64,000 nucleotides of DNA from Candidatus Methanoplasma termitum (GCF_000800805.1 NZ_CP010070.1:1054001-1118000); one strand, 5' to 3'. Shown: positions 54,911 through 63,735, numbered from the stretch's first letter. A program made the numbers and translations. The notes: a model not told the origin generated them from the letters alone.

Positions 54911-55735
54911 ATGACATTCCTCGGTACCGGCGGCGGTAGGCACACCACGATGTATCAGACACGCTGCACCGGAGGGATATTGATCGAACACAGCAACGGA
55001 AAACACCTTCACATCGATCCCGGCCCGGGCGCGCTGACTCAGATGCACCGGATACACTACGACCCCGCGAACACAGATTCTCTGATAGTCACACATGCGC
55101 ATCCCGACCACTATTCTGACGCCGAGTCGGTATTAGAGGGAATGACGCACGGGGGGGTGAGGAAAAAAGGGCACCTGTACGGCAGCCCCACCGTGATCAA
55201 CGGGGAAGGTCTGCTCGGACCGTGCATATCTCTATACCACATCAGGATGGCCAGCGAGGTCACCGTGCTGGCCCCGGGAATGGACCTGCTTATAGATGGC
55301 CTCAAGACAGAGGTCTGCAGGACGGACCACAGCGACCATACGAATGTGGGGTTCAGATTCGACAGCGGCAGCGGATACGTCTCGTATGTGAGCGACACCA
55401 GCTTCTCCGTGGAAATAGCCAGGCAGCACATCGGCAGCCGTGTGCTGATACTCCCGGTCACCACTCCCGATGATATGAGGATCAGCTATCATCTCTGCAC
55501 AGAGGATGCCGTACGATTCATCGAGATAGTCAAACCGGAATTGGCGATATTCATTCATTTGGGGATAGTAATGATAAAAAAGGATCCCGCCAAACAAGCG
55601 CAGAAGGTGCAGGAGAGGACGGGAGTAAGGACCATTGCGTTCAGAGATCTTGATGTATTGGAAGTGGGGGAAGAACTGTCATTTTCAAGACCGACAACAT
55701 ATGATGACGAGTGGATACCGAACAGCTCACCTTGA
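54911..55735 (+). CDS. MBL-fold metallo-hydrolase
   Basis: 274-residue metallo-beta-lactamase-fold protein: MTFLGTGGGRHTTMYQ start, DPGPGALT, the metal motif THAHPDHY, a later HSDHTNVGFRF, YVSDTSFS and FIHLGIVM. Similar to archaeal ribonuclease Z-like and phosphodiesterase-type MBL enzymes, but without an RNA-specific mark. In-frame ATGs occur at 54878, 54899 and 54911. The first overlaps the TATA-like element; 54911 fits the family start, 54899 would suit a leaderless message. Confidence 0.85.
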   Translation: MTFLGTGGGRHTTMYQTRCTGGILIEHSNGKHLHIDPGPGALTQMHRIHYDPANTDSLIVTHAHPDHYSDAESVLEGMTHGGVRKKGHLYGSPTVINGEGLLGPCISLYHIRMASEVTVLAPGMDLLIDGLKTEVCRTDHSDHTNVGFRFDSGSGYVSYVSDTSFSVEIARQHIGSRVLILPVTTPDDMRISYHLCTEDAVRFIEIVKPELAIFIHLGIVMIKKDPAKQAQKVQERTGVRTIAFRDLDVLEVGEELSFSRPTTYDDEWIPNSSP

Positions 55736-55808
55736 ATACGCATCTGAACTATGTCTGTTTTTTGACAGAATAGACAATGCTTAAATCCTGAAGGTGTATT
55801 TTTCTACA

Positions 55809-57137
55809 ATGACTTTGGAGTCAACTGTGTTGGGAAGGATCAAACCGACCGCCGAAGAGATCGAATCCATAACACAAACCGCCGATGAGCTGAAGAAGAA
55901 GGTGGAGGACTACATCAAAGAGAACGGCATCAATGCTGAGGTCCGCTTTGTGGGCTCATACGCAAAAGGCACTTATCTGTCAGATCCGGACATCGATCTG
56001 TTCCTTCTTTTCCCGGAGACCACACCGCCCGGAGACCTCAAGACGGTCGGATCGTCAGTCGGAAAGTTCGTGTTGGGCGAGACCGTGGAGATGTATTCCG
56101 ATCACCCCTATACGTGCGGAAAATATAACGGCGTAGATGTCGATCTCGTGCCGAGCTATGCGATCTCGACAACCGACAAACTGAGAACAGCGGTCGACAG
56201 GACCCCGTTCCATACAGACTTTATACTCAAAAACCTCAAAGAGGCGCAGAAAGATGAGGTCAGGCTCCTAAAAAAATTCATGAAAGGGATCGGAGTATAC
56301 GGTGCCGAGCCGAACACCAGAGGGTTCTCGGGATACCTTTGCGAGCTTCTCGTCCTTCACTACGGAAGTTTTAGGAATGTTCTCGAAGGCGCAAGCAACT
56401 GGAAGGACGGGACCATCATAGCGATCGATAACAAAAGAGGGCCGCCGATAATCGGATCGCTCGTAGTCTACGACCCTGTTGATCCGAAAAGGAATGTCGC
56501 TTCTGCGGTCCACATCGACACCATGGCCCTTTTTATCGTTGCCTCCAAATCCTACTTGTATTATCCGTCGGAGAAGTTCTTCTTCCCGGTCGACAGAAAA
56601 CCGCTATCAAGAGAAGAACTGCAGAAGATATCCAACAGGAACGGGTCCAGGATCGTGACGGTCGTATTCGACAGACCGGACATAATCGAAGAGAACCTGT
56701 ACTCCCAGTTGTGGAAAACGCGTTATGCGCTTACAAGAAAGCTGAACGATTTTGATTATAATGTTCTCAAGGCCGTACAGGACATGTACGAAAAGAAATT
56801 GGAAATCGTATTCGAGTTGGAGAGGGATGAGGTCTCCAAAACGTACAAGCACACCGGCCCGCCTGTGTGGGTGAAAGCGGCGGATTCATTCCTCTCCAAA
56901 TGGAAGAATAATGTTTACGGGCAACCTTTCGTCGAGGACGGATGCTGGAATGTTATTGCCGAAAGGATGTATTTCACCGCAAAAGAGATGCTTGCGGATG
57001 AGGCCGCTGTTTCGGGGATAGGGAGAGAGATAGATCCGAACAATATGAAAATAAGAGATCATGAAACTTCCCTGAATGAAACGAACCCCGCTCTTCTCAC
57101 GGAGTTGTTGGATCCCAAACAAAGTTGGGAAGTATGA
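55809..57137 (+). CDS. cca: CCA-adding enzyme (archaeal class I tRNA nucleotidyltransferase)
   Basis: Adds or repairs the 3' CCA of tRNAs; none of the three tRNA genes here encodes it. 442 residues: GSYAKGTYLSDPDIDLFLLFP holds the GS and DxD catalytic motifs in part, the third Asp is in GVDVDLVPSY, followed by LKNLKEAQKDEVRLLKKFMKG and GFSGYLCELL. TTAAATC at 55781-55787 places the transcript start almost at ATG 55809; a GTG at 55794 is the alternative. Confidence 0.95.
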   Translation: MTLESTVLGRIKPTAEEIESITQTADELKKKVEDYIKENGINAEVRFVGSYAKGTYLSDPDIDLFLLFPETTPPGDLKTVGSSVGKFVLGETVEMYSDHPYTCGKYNGVDVDLVPSYAISTTDKLRTAVDRTPFHTDFILKNLKEAQKDEVRLLKKFMKGIGVYGAEPNTRGFSGYLCELLVLHYGSFRNVLEGASNWKDGTIIAIDNKRGPPIIGSLVVYDPVDPKRNVASAVHIDTMALFIVASKSYLYYPSEKFFFPVDRKPLSREELQKISNRNGSRIVTVVFDRPDIIEENLYSQLWKTRYALTRKLNDFDYNVLKAVQDMYEKKLEIVFELERDEVSKTYKHTGPPVWVKAADSFLSKWKNNVYGQPFVEDGCWNVIAERMYFTAKEMLADEAAVSGIGREIDPNNMKIRDHETSLNETNPALLTELLDPKQSWEV

Positions 57138-57497
57138 TCACAGATTGATCCCCAAAATGCATACGCCGAGCGCAAGCATCAGGAACAGAAAATAATCCGC
57201 CAGTAACGTCTTCGTTTCCAAAAGATCGACACGATATCCCAGCAAAATAAGCAGTTTCTTCATGCCGAGGATCATAAGGAATGCGATTGCCGTCGCCGGT
57301 GCCCAGCCGATGCTGGGGCTGATATTGTACAGAATGGCGCCGACGATCCCGACTATAATGGCCAATGCTGTTATGACGAACAGTACTTTCGTACCGTATA
57401 TGTCTTTCAGTATGAATTCGCGCTCATCGAACTCGGAAGGGATGAATTGGTATTCCTCCTCTTTCTTCTCTTCGACTCTGTGCCTTTTCTTCGCCAT
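57138..57497 (-). CDS. Small membrane protein of unknown function
   Basis: 119 residues from ATG 57497: a basic, charged N-terminal region (MAKKRHRVEEKKEEEYQF), then three or four hydrophobic helices beginning near residue 37 (VLFVITALAIIVGIVGAILY, ATAIAFLMILGMKKLLILLGY, YFLFLMLALGVCILGI). No family recognised. It abuts the cca stop. A TATA-like GTATAAACG at about 57530-57538 fits its promoter. Confidence 0.6.
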   Translation of the reverse strand: MAKKRHRVEEKKEEEYQFIPSEFDEREFILKDIYGTKVLFVITALAIIVGIVGAILYNISPSIGWAPATAIAFLMILGMKKLLILLGYRVDLLETKTLLADYFLFLMLALGVCILGINL

Positions 57498-57630
57498 AGT
57501 GATACGCATTCCCATCAACAATATAAACGTTTATACTTTAGGTCGGAGTCTTATTTGAAAAGACTTTATTTTGCGAGACAGCTGGTTATAATTTCTAATG
57601 GAAAAACGTGCAAAATCCGAGGTTAAAGTT

Positions 57631-57675
57631 GTACTTTCGGTACTTTCGGACACCCCCTGATTCGGCTTATATACT
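57631..57675 (+). promoter_or_regulatory. radA promoter with tandem 9-bp repeat
   Basis: GTACTTTCG occurs twice in direct tandem at 57631-57648, followed 20 nt later by the TATA box CTTATATAC (57666-57674). The predicted transcript start near 57697 leaves room for the GGTGA site of radA. The repeats lie where an activator or repressor would act. Confidence 0.5.
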
Positions 57676-57706
57676 CAAAAAAACTTGATGCTATCAGGTG
57701 AAAAAA

Positions 57707-58648
57707 ATGCCTGCAAAAACCCTAGAAGATATACCAGGAGTAGGACCAGCCATAGCAGAAAAACTCCGTGAAGGTGGGTACACAGAAATGATGGCCATTG
57801 CAGTAGCCTCGCCAAAAGATCTTGCAGAGACGTGTGAGATCGGTGAGAAGAAAGCGATGGACATCATAGAGGGCGCAAAGCTTTGCGCCGATATAGGAGG
57901 ATTTGAGACCGGGGACAGCATCCTTGAACGCCGCAAGGCCGTTACAAAACTGACGACCGGGTCAAAAGCCTTTGATGAACTTATGGGCGGTGGGTTGGAG
58001 AGCCAATCTATTGTTGAATTCTTCGGAGAGTTCGGAAGCTGCAAGACTCAGGTCTGTTTCCAACTCGCCGTTAACGCCACTTTGCCTGAGGAAAGAGGAG
58101 GACTGGATTCGGAAGTGATCATGATAGACACAGAGAACACTTTCAGGCCGGAAAGGATAATCCAGATGTCGAACTACCTGGGCGTGGACCCGGAGGACAC
58201 TCTCAGAAAGATACACGTTGCGAGGGCTTTCAACTCCCAGCATCAGATACTGCTTGTGGATAAAGCGATAGAGCTGGCACAAACAAAGAAGATCAGACTG
58301 ATGATCGTCGATTCCCTTACTTCGCACTTCAGAGCGGAATACTTGGGAAGAGGCGCCCTCGCAGAGAGGCAGCAGGTACTGAACAGACATATGCACGACC
58401 TCCTTAACTTTGCCACCCTCAACAACGCTGTTATTGCGGTCACGAACCAGGTTGCCGCAAAGCCGGATGCATTCTTCGGCGATCCGACGAGACCCATCGG
58501 GGGACACATTGTCGGACACACGGCGACCTTCCGCCTATACCTCAGAAAGGGTAAGGCGGGAAAGAGGATCGCCAGACTCATCGACTCTCCGAACCTTCCG
58601 GAAGGAGAGGCAGTGTTCTCGGTGACCGAAGATGGTATTAAGGACTGA
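57707..58648 (+). CDS. radA: DNA repair and recombination protein RadA
   Basis: Archaeal RecA/Rad51-family recombinase for strand exchange, 313 residues. N-terminal helix-hairpin-helix domain ([15 protein letters not shown]), the polymerisation/linker region, then the ATPase core. The P loop reads GEFGSCKT at residues 107-114, with Cys112 where Gly is nearly invariant; the Lys and Thr are kept. Walker [14 protein letters not shown]1/L2 regions and [20 protein letters not shown]-type C-terminal motifs are normal, and IDTENTF replaces the common IDTEGTF. ATG 57707 follows GGTGA. Confidence 0.95.
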   Translation: MPAKTLEDIPGVGPAIAEKLREGGYTEMMAIAVASPKDLAETCEIGEKKAMDIIEGAKLCADIGGFETGDSILERRKAVTKLTTGSKAFDELMGGGLESQSIVEFFGEFGSCKTQVCFQLAVNATLPEERGGLDSEVIMIDTENTFRPERIIQMSNYLGVDPEDTLRKIHVARAFNSQHQILLVDKAIELAQTKKIRLMIVDSLTSHFRAEYLGRGALAERQQVLNRHMHDLLNFATLNNAVIAVTNQVAAKPDAFFGDPTRPIGGHIVGHTATFRLYLRKGKAGKRIARLIDSPNLPEGEAVFSVTEDGIKD

Positions 58649-58654
58649 AACCTA

Positions 58655-59662
58655 ATGGGGTCCGTGGACCCCGTTTTCTTTTTTGAACTATCCGGCGAAT
58701 CCAAGGATATGCCTAAAGCAGAAGCTGAAAGGTGCATCATGGCAGAGTGTTACCGATACAACATCATCGGCAACGGTCCCGGATATCTTTTAGCTTCATT
58801 CCCAGAGAGTTGCCTGAACAGTATAGCTGATCGTCTGGCTCTTACACATTCGATCGGAAGATATCTCGGGACGTACGACCCTGAGAACACCGCTCAGCTT
58901 TCGAATGCGCAACTGCCCGAGGGTACTTTTGCAATTAAAGCGAAAAGATTTGAAGGTATGATGAAAGATACGGACTCACAGAAGACCATAAGAGATATCG
59001 GCAATATTCTTTCAAAGAAGAACGATGTCGACCTTCGCAACCCCGACGTGGTCGTAAAGATGCAGATGTGCGACAAGATCCACCTTTACGTTGAAGAAAG
59101 GGTCATCGACCCGAACATTATGGAAAAGAGAAAGGTCGGAGAGCGCCCATTCTTCTCGCCGATCTCCCTTCACCCGAAATATGCCAGAGCACTGATCAAC
59201 CTCACCGGTGCGAAAAAGGGAGACACTATCCTCGATCCGTTCTGCGGAACAGGCGGGATCGTGATCGAAGCGGCAGAGATGGGTATGAAAGCCATCGCTT
59301 CCGATTTCGACGAGGAGATGGTCCTGGGATGCAGAGAGAACATGGATTTTTACGGTCTGGCACTTCATGATCATGAGGTGATCGATATCAAAGACATCCC
59401 CAACAGATTCTCCGAGATAAATGCGGTTGTGACCGATCCGCCGTATGGAAGGTCTACAAAAACAGGCGGCGAAGATGTGACCTATATCCATGAATGCGCC
59501 ATGCGTTCGATACCAAAGGTTCTGATCTCAGGAGGAAAGGCCGGCATCATACTCCCCTATGAAATGAGACGTTCCACGATGGAGCTGGATTCTGTTTTCA
59601 AGCAACATGTCCACGGAACGCTTTCCAGATTCTACCACGTGTTGAAAAAACCCAATCACTAA
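58655..59662 (+). CDS. tRNA (guanine(10)-N2)-dimethyltransferase (THUMP-containing, Trm11/TrmG10-like)
   Basis: 335-residue SAM-dependent methylase modifying G10 in tRNA. The N-terminal half is the THUMP-containing RNA-binding region; the catalytic half begins FFSPISLHPKYARALINLTG, then SAM site LDPFCGTGGIVIEAA and the N-methylase motif DPPYGRS. The gene begins 6 nt after the radA stop, so the two are probably cotranscribed. Confidence 0.93.
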   Translation: MGSVDPVFFFELSGESKDMPKAEAERCIMAECYRYNIIGNGPGYLLASFPESCLNSIADRLALTHSIGRYLGTYDPENTAQLSNAQLPEGTFAIKAKRFEGMMKDTDSQKTIRDIGNILSKKNDVDLRNPDVVVKMQMCDKIHLYVEERVIDPNIMEKRKVGERPFFSPISLHPKYARALINLTGAKKGDTILDPFCGTGGIVIEAAEMGMKAIASDFDEEMVLGCRENMDFYGLALHDHEVIDIKDIPNRFSEINAVVTDPPYGRSTKTGGEDVTYIHECAMRSIPKVLISGGKAGIILPYEMRRSTMELDSVFKQHVHGTLSRFYHVLKKPNH

Positions 59663-59692
59663 CTATTTTAACGGTAATAATATCATAGCCGC

Positions 59693-60508
59693 GTGAACAG
59701 ATTCCTCCGCCTTTTCAGGCTCGGAAACGGCATAATGGGCATTCTTGGAGTCATAATAGGTGCCTTCATCGCCGTCGGATTCGATATCGGGGATCATGTT
59801 CTGAATCTGATAATCGCGGGCGGCGTGATCCTTGCGTTCATAATCGGCGGGAACTCCATTAATGATTACATCGATGTGGAGATCGACAGAACAGCCCACC
59901 CGGAAAGGCCTCTCCCGAGAGGCGAGATATCCCCGACAACCGCACGCAATATCGGTATTGCGGGACTTGTCGTCTCTTGCGCGTTGTCCGTTGCTATGCT
60001 GTCCATAATTGTAACAGCAATTGTATTGATCGCGGCGGTCCTGATGATATCGTACGAACTCCTGCTCAAGCAGAGAGGGTTCATCGGGAATGTTGTTATC
60101 GCAATTCTGACAGGGATGATCTTCCTTTTCGGCGGGGCAGTGGTGAACAGCCTCGAAAGTAACATCATTATTGCCGCAATGGCAGCGTTGGTGAGTATAG
60201 GAAGGGAGATCGCCAAGGACATCCAGGACATGGAATCCGATGAAGGGAGGAAGACCCTGCCCATGGCCATCGGAAAGAAAAATGCCGCTATGATCGGAGC
60301 TGTGTTCTTCATACTCGGCCCCGTTCTCAGCATTTGGCCGATCTTTGATGACATGTTCGGATGGCTGTACTATATTGTGTTTATCGCGGACGCGCTCTTT
60401 ATTTATAGTGCATTCATTATCTTCCGCAGAGCAGACGTTTCGCAGAAGGTCGCGAAGTACGCAATGTTCATCGCATTGATCGCGTTTGTGTTGGGTGTCG
60501 TATGGTGA
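59693..60508 (+). CDS. Digeranylgeranylglyceryl phosphate synthase (UbiA family)
   Basis: Membrane prenyltransferase that adds the second geranylgeranyl chain to make archaeal ether lipid. 271 residues with eight or nine helices and both Asp-rich motifs: NSINDYIDVEIDRTAHPERP and DIQDMESDEGRKTLP. It starts with GTG (59693). A 7-nt overlap with the next gene, the enzyme of the preceding step, supports the DGGGP synthase call over quinone prenylation. Confidence 0.94.
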   Translation: MNRFLRLFRLGNGIMGILGVIIGAFIAVGFDIGDHVLNLIIAGGVILAFIIGGNSINDYIDVEIDRTAHPERPLPRGEISPTTARNIGIAGLVVSCALSVAMLSIIVTAIVLIAAVLMISYELLLKQRGFIGNVVIAILTGMIFLFGGAVVNSLESNIIIAAMAALVSIGREIAKDIQDMESDEGRKTLPMAIGKKNAAMIGAVFFILGPVLSIWPIFDDMFGWLYYIVFIADALFIYSAFIIFRRADVSQKVAKYAMFIALIAFVLGVVW

Positions 60509-61242
60509 CTGTAAAAGAATATCTCACAGAAAGGATGAAAAAAGGGACCATTCACTTGGCCCTCCTCGATCCAGATAAACAAGACAGTCGGGAGGCGGGT
60601 GCCATCGCAAAGAGAATGAAAGATGCCGGTTCCGATGCGATAATGATCGGAGGCTCTACAGGCGTCACAAGTAAGAATCTTGGCGAGACCGGAAGAGCGA
60701 TTAACAAGATGTCCGGTCTCCCGACCATACATTTTCCGGGCGGTCCCGGCGAACTTTCCAAGGACGTCGATTCGATCTTCTTTATGAGTATGGTCAACAG
60801 CAGGAATCCGTTCTGGATCATAAGGGCACAGGCTGGCGCCGCTCCTTTTGTGAAGAAACTCGGTATAGAGACGATCTCCCTCGGTTACATCATCATAGAG
60901 CCGGGAATGAAAGTAGGCGAGGTCGGCGAAGCGGACCCGATCAAACACAGCGAGATAGACAAAGCCGTGGGATATGCGCTGGCATGTGAGATGTACGGGA
61001 TGGATTTTGTCTATCTGGAAGCTGGAAGCGGTGCTGACAGGCCGGTACCTCCCGAAATGATCTCGGCGGTAAAAAAGGCATTATCGATACCTTTGATAGT
61101 GGGCGGGGGCATCAGGACCCCGGAGGCCGCAAGGGCGGCGAGGCTTGCGGGCGCCGATGCAATAGTTACCGGTACATTCGTAGAAAGATGCTCGGACGAC
61201 AGCATGCTGAAGTCTGTAGTAAATGCATCAAAAGGCAGGTGA
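60502..61242 (+). CDS. Geranylgeranylglyceryl phosphate synthase
   Basis: Soluble TIM-barrel enzyme joining geranylgeranyl diphosphate to sn-glycerol 1-phosphate, the first committed step of archaeal lipids. 246 residues: HLALLDPDKQ, DAIMIGGSTGVTS, FPGGPGELS, YLEAGSGADRPVP and VGGGIRTPEAARAARLAGADAIVTGT in part (phosphate site). Coupled to the DGGGP synthase gene. Confidence 0.95.
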   Translation: MVTVKEYLTERMKKGTIHLALLDPDKQDSREAGAIAKRMKDAGSDAIMIGGSTGVTSKNLGETGRAINKMSGLPTIHFPGGPGELSKDVDSIFFMSMVNSRNPFWIIRAQAGAAPFVKKLGIETISLGYIIIEPGMKVGEVGEADPIKHSEIDKAVGYALACEMYGMDFVYLEAGSGADRPVPPEMISAVKKALSIPLIVGGGIRTPEAARAARLAGADAIVTGTFVERCSDDSMLKSVVNASKGR

Positions 61243-61246
61243 TATC

Positions 61247-61594
61247 TTGTCGGAACCGCCCGCATATCGTCAACCCATATCGCCGAGGGCCCCCATGTGG
61301 CTTACGCCCGAGGAGAGATCGGCGAACATCACAAAGGAACTGAAGATAGCGGCAAGACGGTTCCTGTGTCCGACCTGCGGCAAAGAATTCAGCCTTTTCC
61401 AATCCAGAGCGATAGCATGCAAATATTGCCCGCAGGCAAACAAGAATTGCCCCAACGTACGCTGTCCGCACTGCGACTCGGAGTTCCCTCTGCAGGGGTT
61501 CATTGTTCCTGACAACAAAGAAGATAGGATCCGTATGAACAAGTACTCAGACACGGTATTCAACAATTTCGACGACACTTACAACAGAAGATAA
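61247..61594 (+). CDS. Zinc-ribbon protein of unknown function
   Basis: 115 residues starting at TTG 61247, four bases after an AGGTGAT site and immediately after the GGGP synthase stop. A proline-rich N-terminus is followed by CPTCGKEF, CKYC, and CPNVRCPHCDSEFP (about residues 48-88), enough ligands for two zinc sites, then a charged tail ending NRR. No family recognised. ATG at MWLTPEERS (61295) is a shorter alternative. Its place suggests cotranscription with the lipid genes. Confidence 0.65.
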   Translation: MSEPPAYRQPISPRAPMWLTPEERSANITKELKIAARRFLCPTCGKEFSLFQSRAIACKYCPQANKNCPNVRCPHCDSEFPLQGFIVPDNKEDRIRMNKYSDTVFNNFDDTYNRR

Positions 61595-61595
61595 G

Positions 61596-62039
61596 TCACA
61601 GTTCCAGTATCTTTATTCCTGTCCTTTTGTCCTTCTTACGTACGGCGCCTTCGCCGATCAATTCAATAAGCACTACTTCCAGGACCAACCATGCTATGAC
61701 GCCCGTTCTCAGGCACCCTGTCACCGCTCTGCCCTCTCTTCCCGCCGATCCGTGGATGTGCACCATTGGGCTGCCGTCCTCATCGGGGAATATTGTGCCA
61801 GATGCCGTAAGTTCATGCGGCGCATCTAATTTGAACACGATCGGAACGATGCCTTTTTCATATGGCATTTCGGGGCCGACGGTCATCCGCGATCCTTCAC
61901 CGATACCGCCGACAACGGACACGTATGCGTTTTGGATCCCGTTCTTGCGGCAGAAACTCTCCAAAACTTCATGGAGCACTTCTCCGGTCTCCAACCTGAG
62001 GACGAACGTCCTTCCCCTTTCCATCTCCAGAGACCTCAT
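61596..62039 (-). CDS. PPC/DUF296 domain protein
   Basis: 147-residue protein of the PPC (DUF296, COG1661) family: FVLRLETGEVLHEVLESFCRKNGI, VVGGIGEGSRM, HELTASGTIFPDEDGSPMVHIHGSAGREG in part and GCLRTGVIAWLVLEVVL. The family forms trimers and occurs in plant AT-hook proteins as well as single-domain archaeal and bacterial proteins; a conserved His cluster suggests metal binding. Function unknown. Six nt before it on the same strand lies the Lys-rich gene. Confidence 0.85.
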   Translation of the reverse strand: MRSLEMERGRTFVLRLETGEVLHEVLESFCRKNGIQNAYVSVVGGIGEGSRMTVGPEMPYEKGIVPIVFKLDAPHELTASGTIFPDEDGSPMVHIHGSAGREGRAVTGCLRTGVIAWLVLEVVLIELIGEGAVRKKDKRTGIKILEL

Positions 62040-62045
62040 GTCCGC

Positions 62046-62402
62046 TTAACGGTATTTGCTGTATTTATCCATTAGTCTGCTGATCTTATCGAATTCGTCC
62101 TTCGTCAGATCGCCTGCGTCCAGGAACGTTTTCACATAGTCTTTAGCATCCCTCGTGGAAACTCTGGTCGCTTTTGCGATAACAGATGCAAGGAAAGCCG
62201 ATGATTTGGCCGGGTCCATCGCTGATGCGGAAAGCACTTCGTTCATGTCATATTTGAACGGTGCAAGTTTTTGGGTATTGAGCATAGATTGCCTTTTGCT
62301 GCTTACCTTCACTTTTGGTTTTGGTTTTTTTGTCACGCTGTCAGAATTCCCCTTATAAGTGGAAGGGGCCTTCTTGACCGTACCGCTTTTGATATCTGCC
62401 AA
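62046..62402 (-). CDS. Lys-rich protein of unknown function
   Basis: 118 residues. The first 45 are basic and disordered-looking (KKAPSTYKGNSD, then TKKPKPKVKVSSKRQ). The rest is a compact helical part (MNEVLSASAMDPAKSSAFLASVIAKATRVSTRDAKDYVKTFLD in part) that might be a small DNA- or RNA-binding domain. I do not recognise a family; the basic tail is only suggestive of nucleic acid binding. Probably cotranscribed with the PPC gene. Confidence 0.6.
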   Translation of the reverse strand: MADIKSGTVKKAPSTYKGNSDSVTKKPKPKVKVSSKRQSMLNTQKLAPFKYDMNEVLSASAMDPAKSSAFLASVIAKATRVSTRDAKDYVKTFLDAGDLTKDEFDKISRLMDKYSKYR

Positions 62403-62448
62403 ATAGATTACTCCGCAGTACTGCTACCTCTTAATGTTATTTAATATT

Positions 62449-62467
62449 CACTGAGAAAAAATCAGTG
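62449..62467. promoter_or_regulatory. Inverted repeat between divergent genes at 62.4 kb
   Basis: CACTGA-GAAAAAA-TCAGTG in the 123-nt gap between the Lys-rich gene and the AlbA_2 gene, flanked by TATA-like runs on both sides (GAATATTAAATAAC for the minus strand, GATTAATATTTTAAGG for the plus strand). Confidence 0.35.
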
Positions 62468-62525
62468 CGCAGAAGATTAATATTTTAAGGTAAAAATAAA
62501 TAGGAACCAGCTGATTCTACTAACA

Positions 62526-63716
62526 ATGCCTAGGGAGACAGAGGTAGCCATCAATGAGGATAACCACCCCGTTGGAAAAAGATCTCGCCGGATCCTTTAT
62601 GTGGTCTATATAGCAATGCTTGTGGTATCTGTCGTTATCCTTTTAGTGGGCATATACAAAGGGAATTTTCTTCGTGTCTTCGTGGTCGTGCCTGTTGCAC
62701 TGATACTTGCCAATGCTATCTTCATTGACAGAAGGACGCTGCATATGCCTCCGCTGATGATCTTTCTTTTAGTCAGCCTTATGGTGATAGTCATAGTGGA
62801 AAAGTTCATGTTCAATGCCAACCCGATCTACATGGCTCTGACAGACCTTGTCTTCGGGATATTACTGGGAGTGTGCGGGATCATTTTGACCTATTCTTTT
62901 GTGACAATGATATTCGATATATACGGCGACAAATCAACAAAAGCGTTGCTGGTCTCGATCTCCGTGTCACTATCGATATATGTCACGTGGCTCATTTTCC
63001 AATATTATATCGGCTTAGCGGTTAATGCCGACAAATCACCCTTTACACGAGGTTTCATGATCCTGACCAGCATGGAACAGACAATGAATCAGCTGACATA
63101 TGTCATAATAGGGATATTGATCGTGTCAGCGGCCTTCTATTTCGGAAGGAAATCCTCTGCGGTCAAACTTCTGGTCACAAAATACCCCGTGCTTGGCGCA
63201 ACCCTGTTGAAAGTGGAATACAACGAGATGAAGGGGATCGAGAAAGCAATCGAAGGCGGAGAATGCGAGACGGTTGAGTTCAAATCAACATTAAGAACAA
63301 GTCTTATCACCGGGGAAAGGGACGAAATGATCGAGAGGGCGGTCCTAAAGACCTTGGTCGCATTCCTTAATAGCAAGGGCGGATTGCTCCTTATAGGTGT
63401 GGAGGACAACGGGAATGTCATAGGAATAGACCCGTCTTTTAAGAACAGAGACAAGGCCGGTCTGCACCTGACGAACCTTATAACTACCCATATCGGGAAC
63501 GAGTTTCTCCCTTACATTTCTTTCAAAGTAGCTGACCACAAGGGAAAAGAGATAATGGTCGTTACTTGTACGAAGAGCCACAGCCCCGTATTTCTGAAGG
63601 AGTGGCCGCATGAGACATTCTTTGTAAGATCCGGGTCGGCAAGCGTAGAGTTGGATGGGGCCAATATGCTGAAATATATCAGCAACCATCGTTTTAAGAA
63701 AGAAGTAAAAAGATAA
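62526..63716 (+). CDS. Polytopic membrane protein with C-terminal Schlafen-like AlbA_2 domain
   Basis: 396 residues. Six or seven membrane helices fill about residues 18-218; a cytoplasmic AlbA_2 (Schlafen core) domain occupies about 240-385: GECETVEFKSTLR, LVAFLNSKGGLLLIGVEDNGNVIGID, then FFVRSGSASVELD near the end. Glu246-x4-Glu251 in the first motif and Asp294 in GVEDNG match the positions of the Glu/Glu/Asp nuclease residues known from Schlafen RNases. Standard AlbA_2 proteins are soluble; fusion to this many helices is unusual. RNA cleavage or nucleotide binding are both possible. Confidence 0.82.
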   Translation: MPRETEVAINEDNHPVGKRSRRILYVVYIAMLVVSVVILLVGIYKGNFLRVFVVVPVALILANAIFIDRRTLHMPPLMIFLLVSLMVIVIVEKFMFNANPIYMALTDLVFGILLGVCGIILTYSFVTMIFDIYGDKSTKALLVSISVSLSIYVTWLIFQYYIGLAVNADKSPFTRGFMILTSMEQTMNQLTYVIIGILIVSAAFYFGRKSSAVKLLVTKYPVLGATLLKVEYNEMKGIEKAIEGGECETVEFKSTLRTSLITGERDEMIERAVLKTLVAFLNSKGGLLLIGVEDNGNVIGIDPSFKNRDKAGLHLTNLITTHIGNEFLPYISFKVADHKGKEIMVVTCTKSHSPVFLKEWPHETFFVRSGSASVELDGANMLKYISNHRFKKEVKR

Positions 63717-63735
63717 ATTGTTTTTAAAATGGGTT

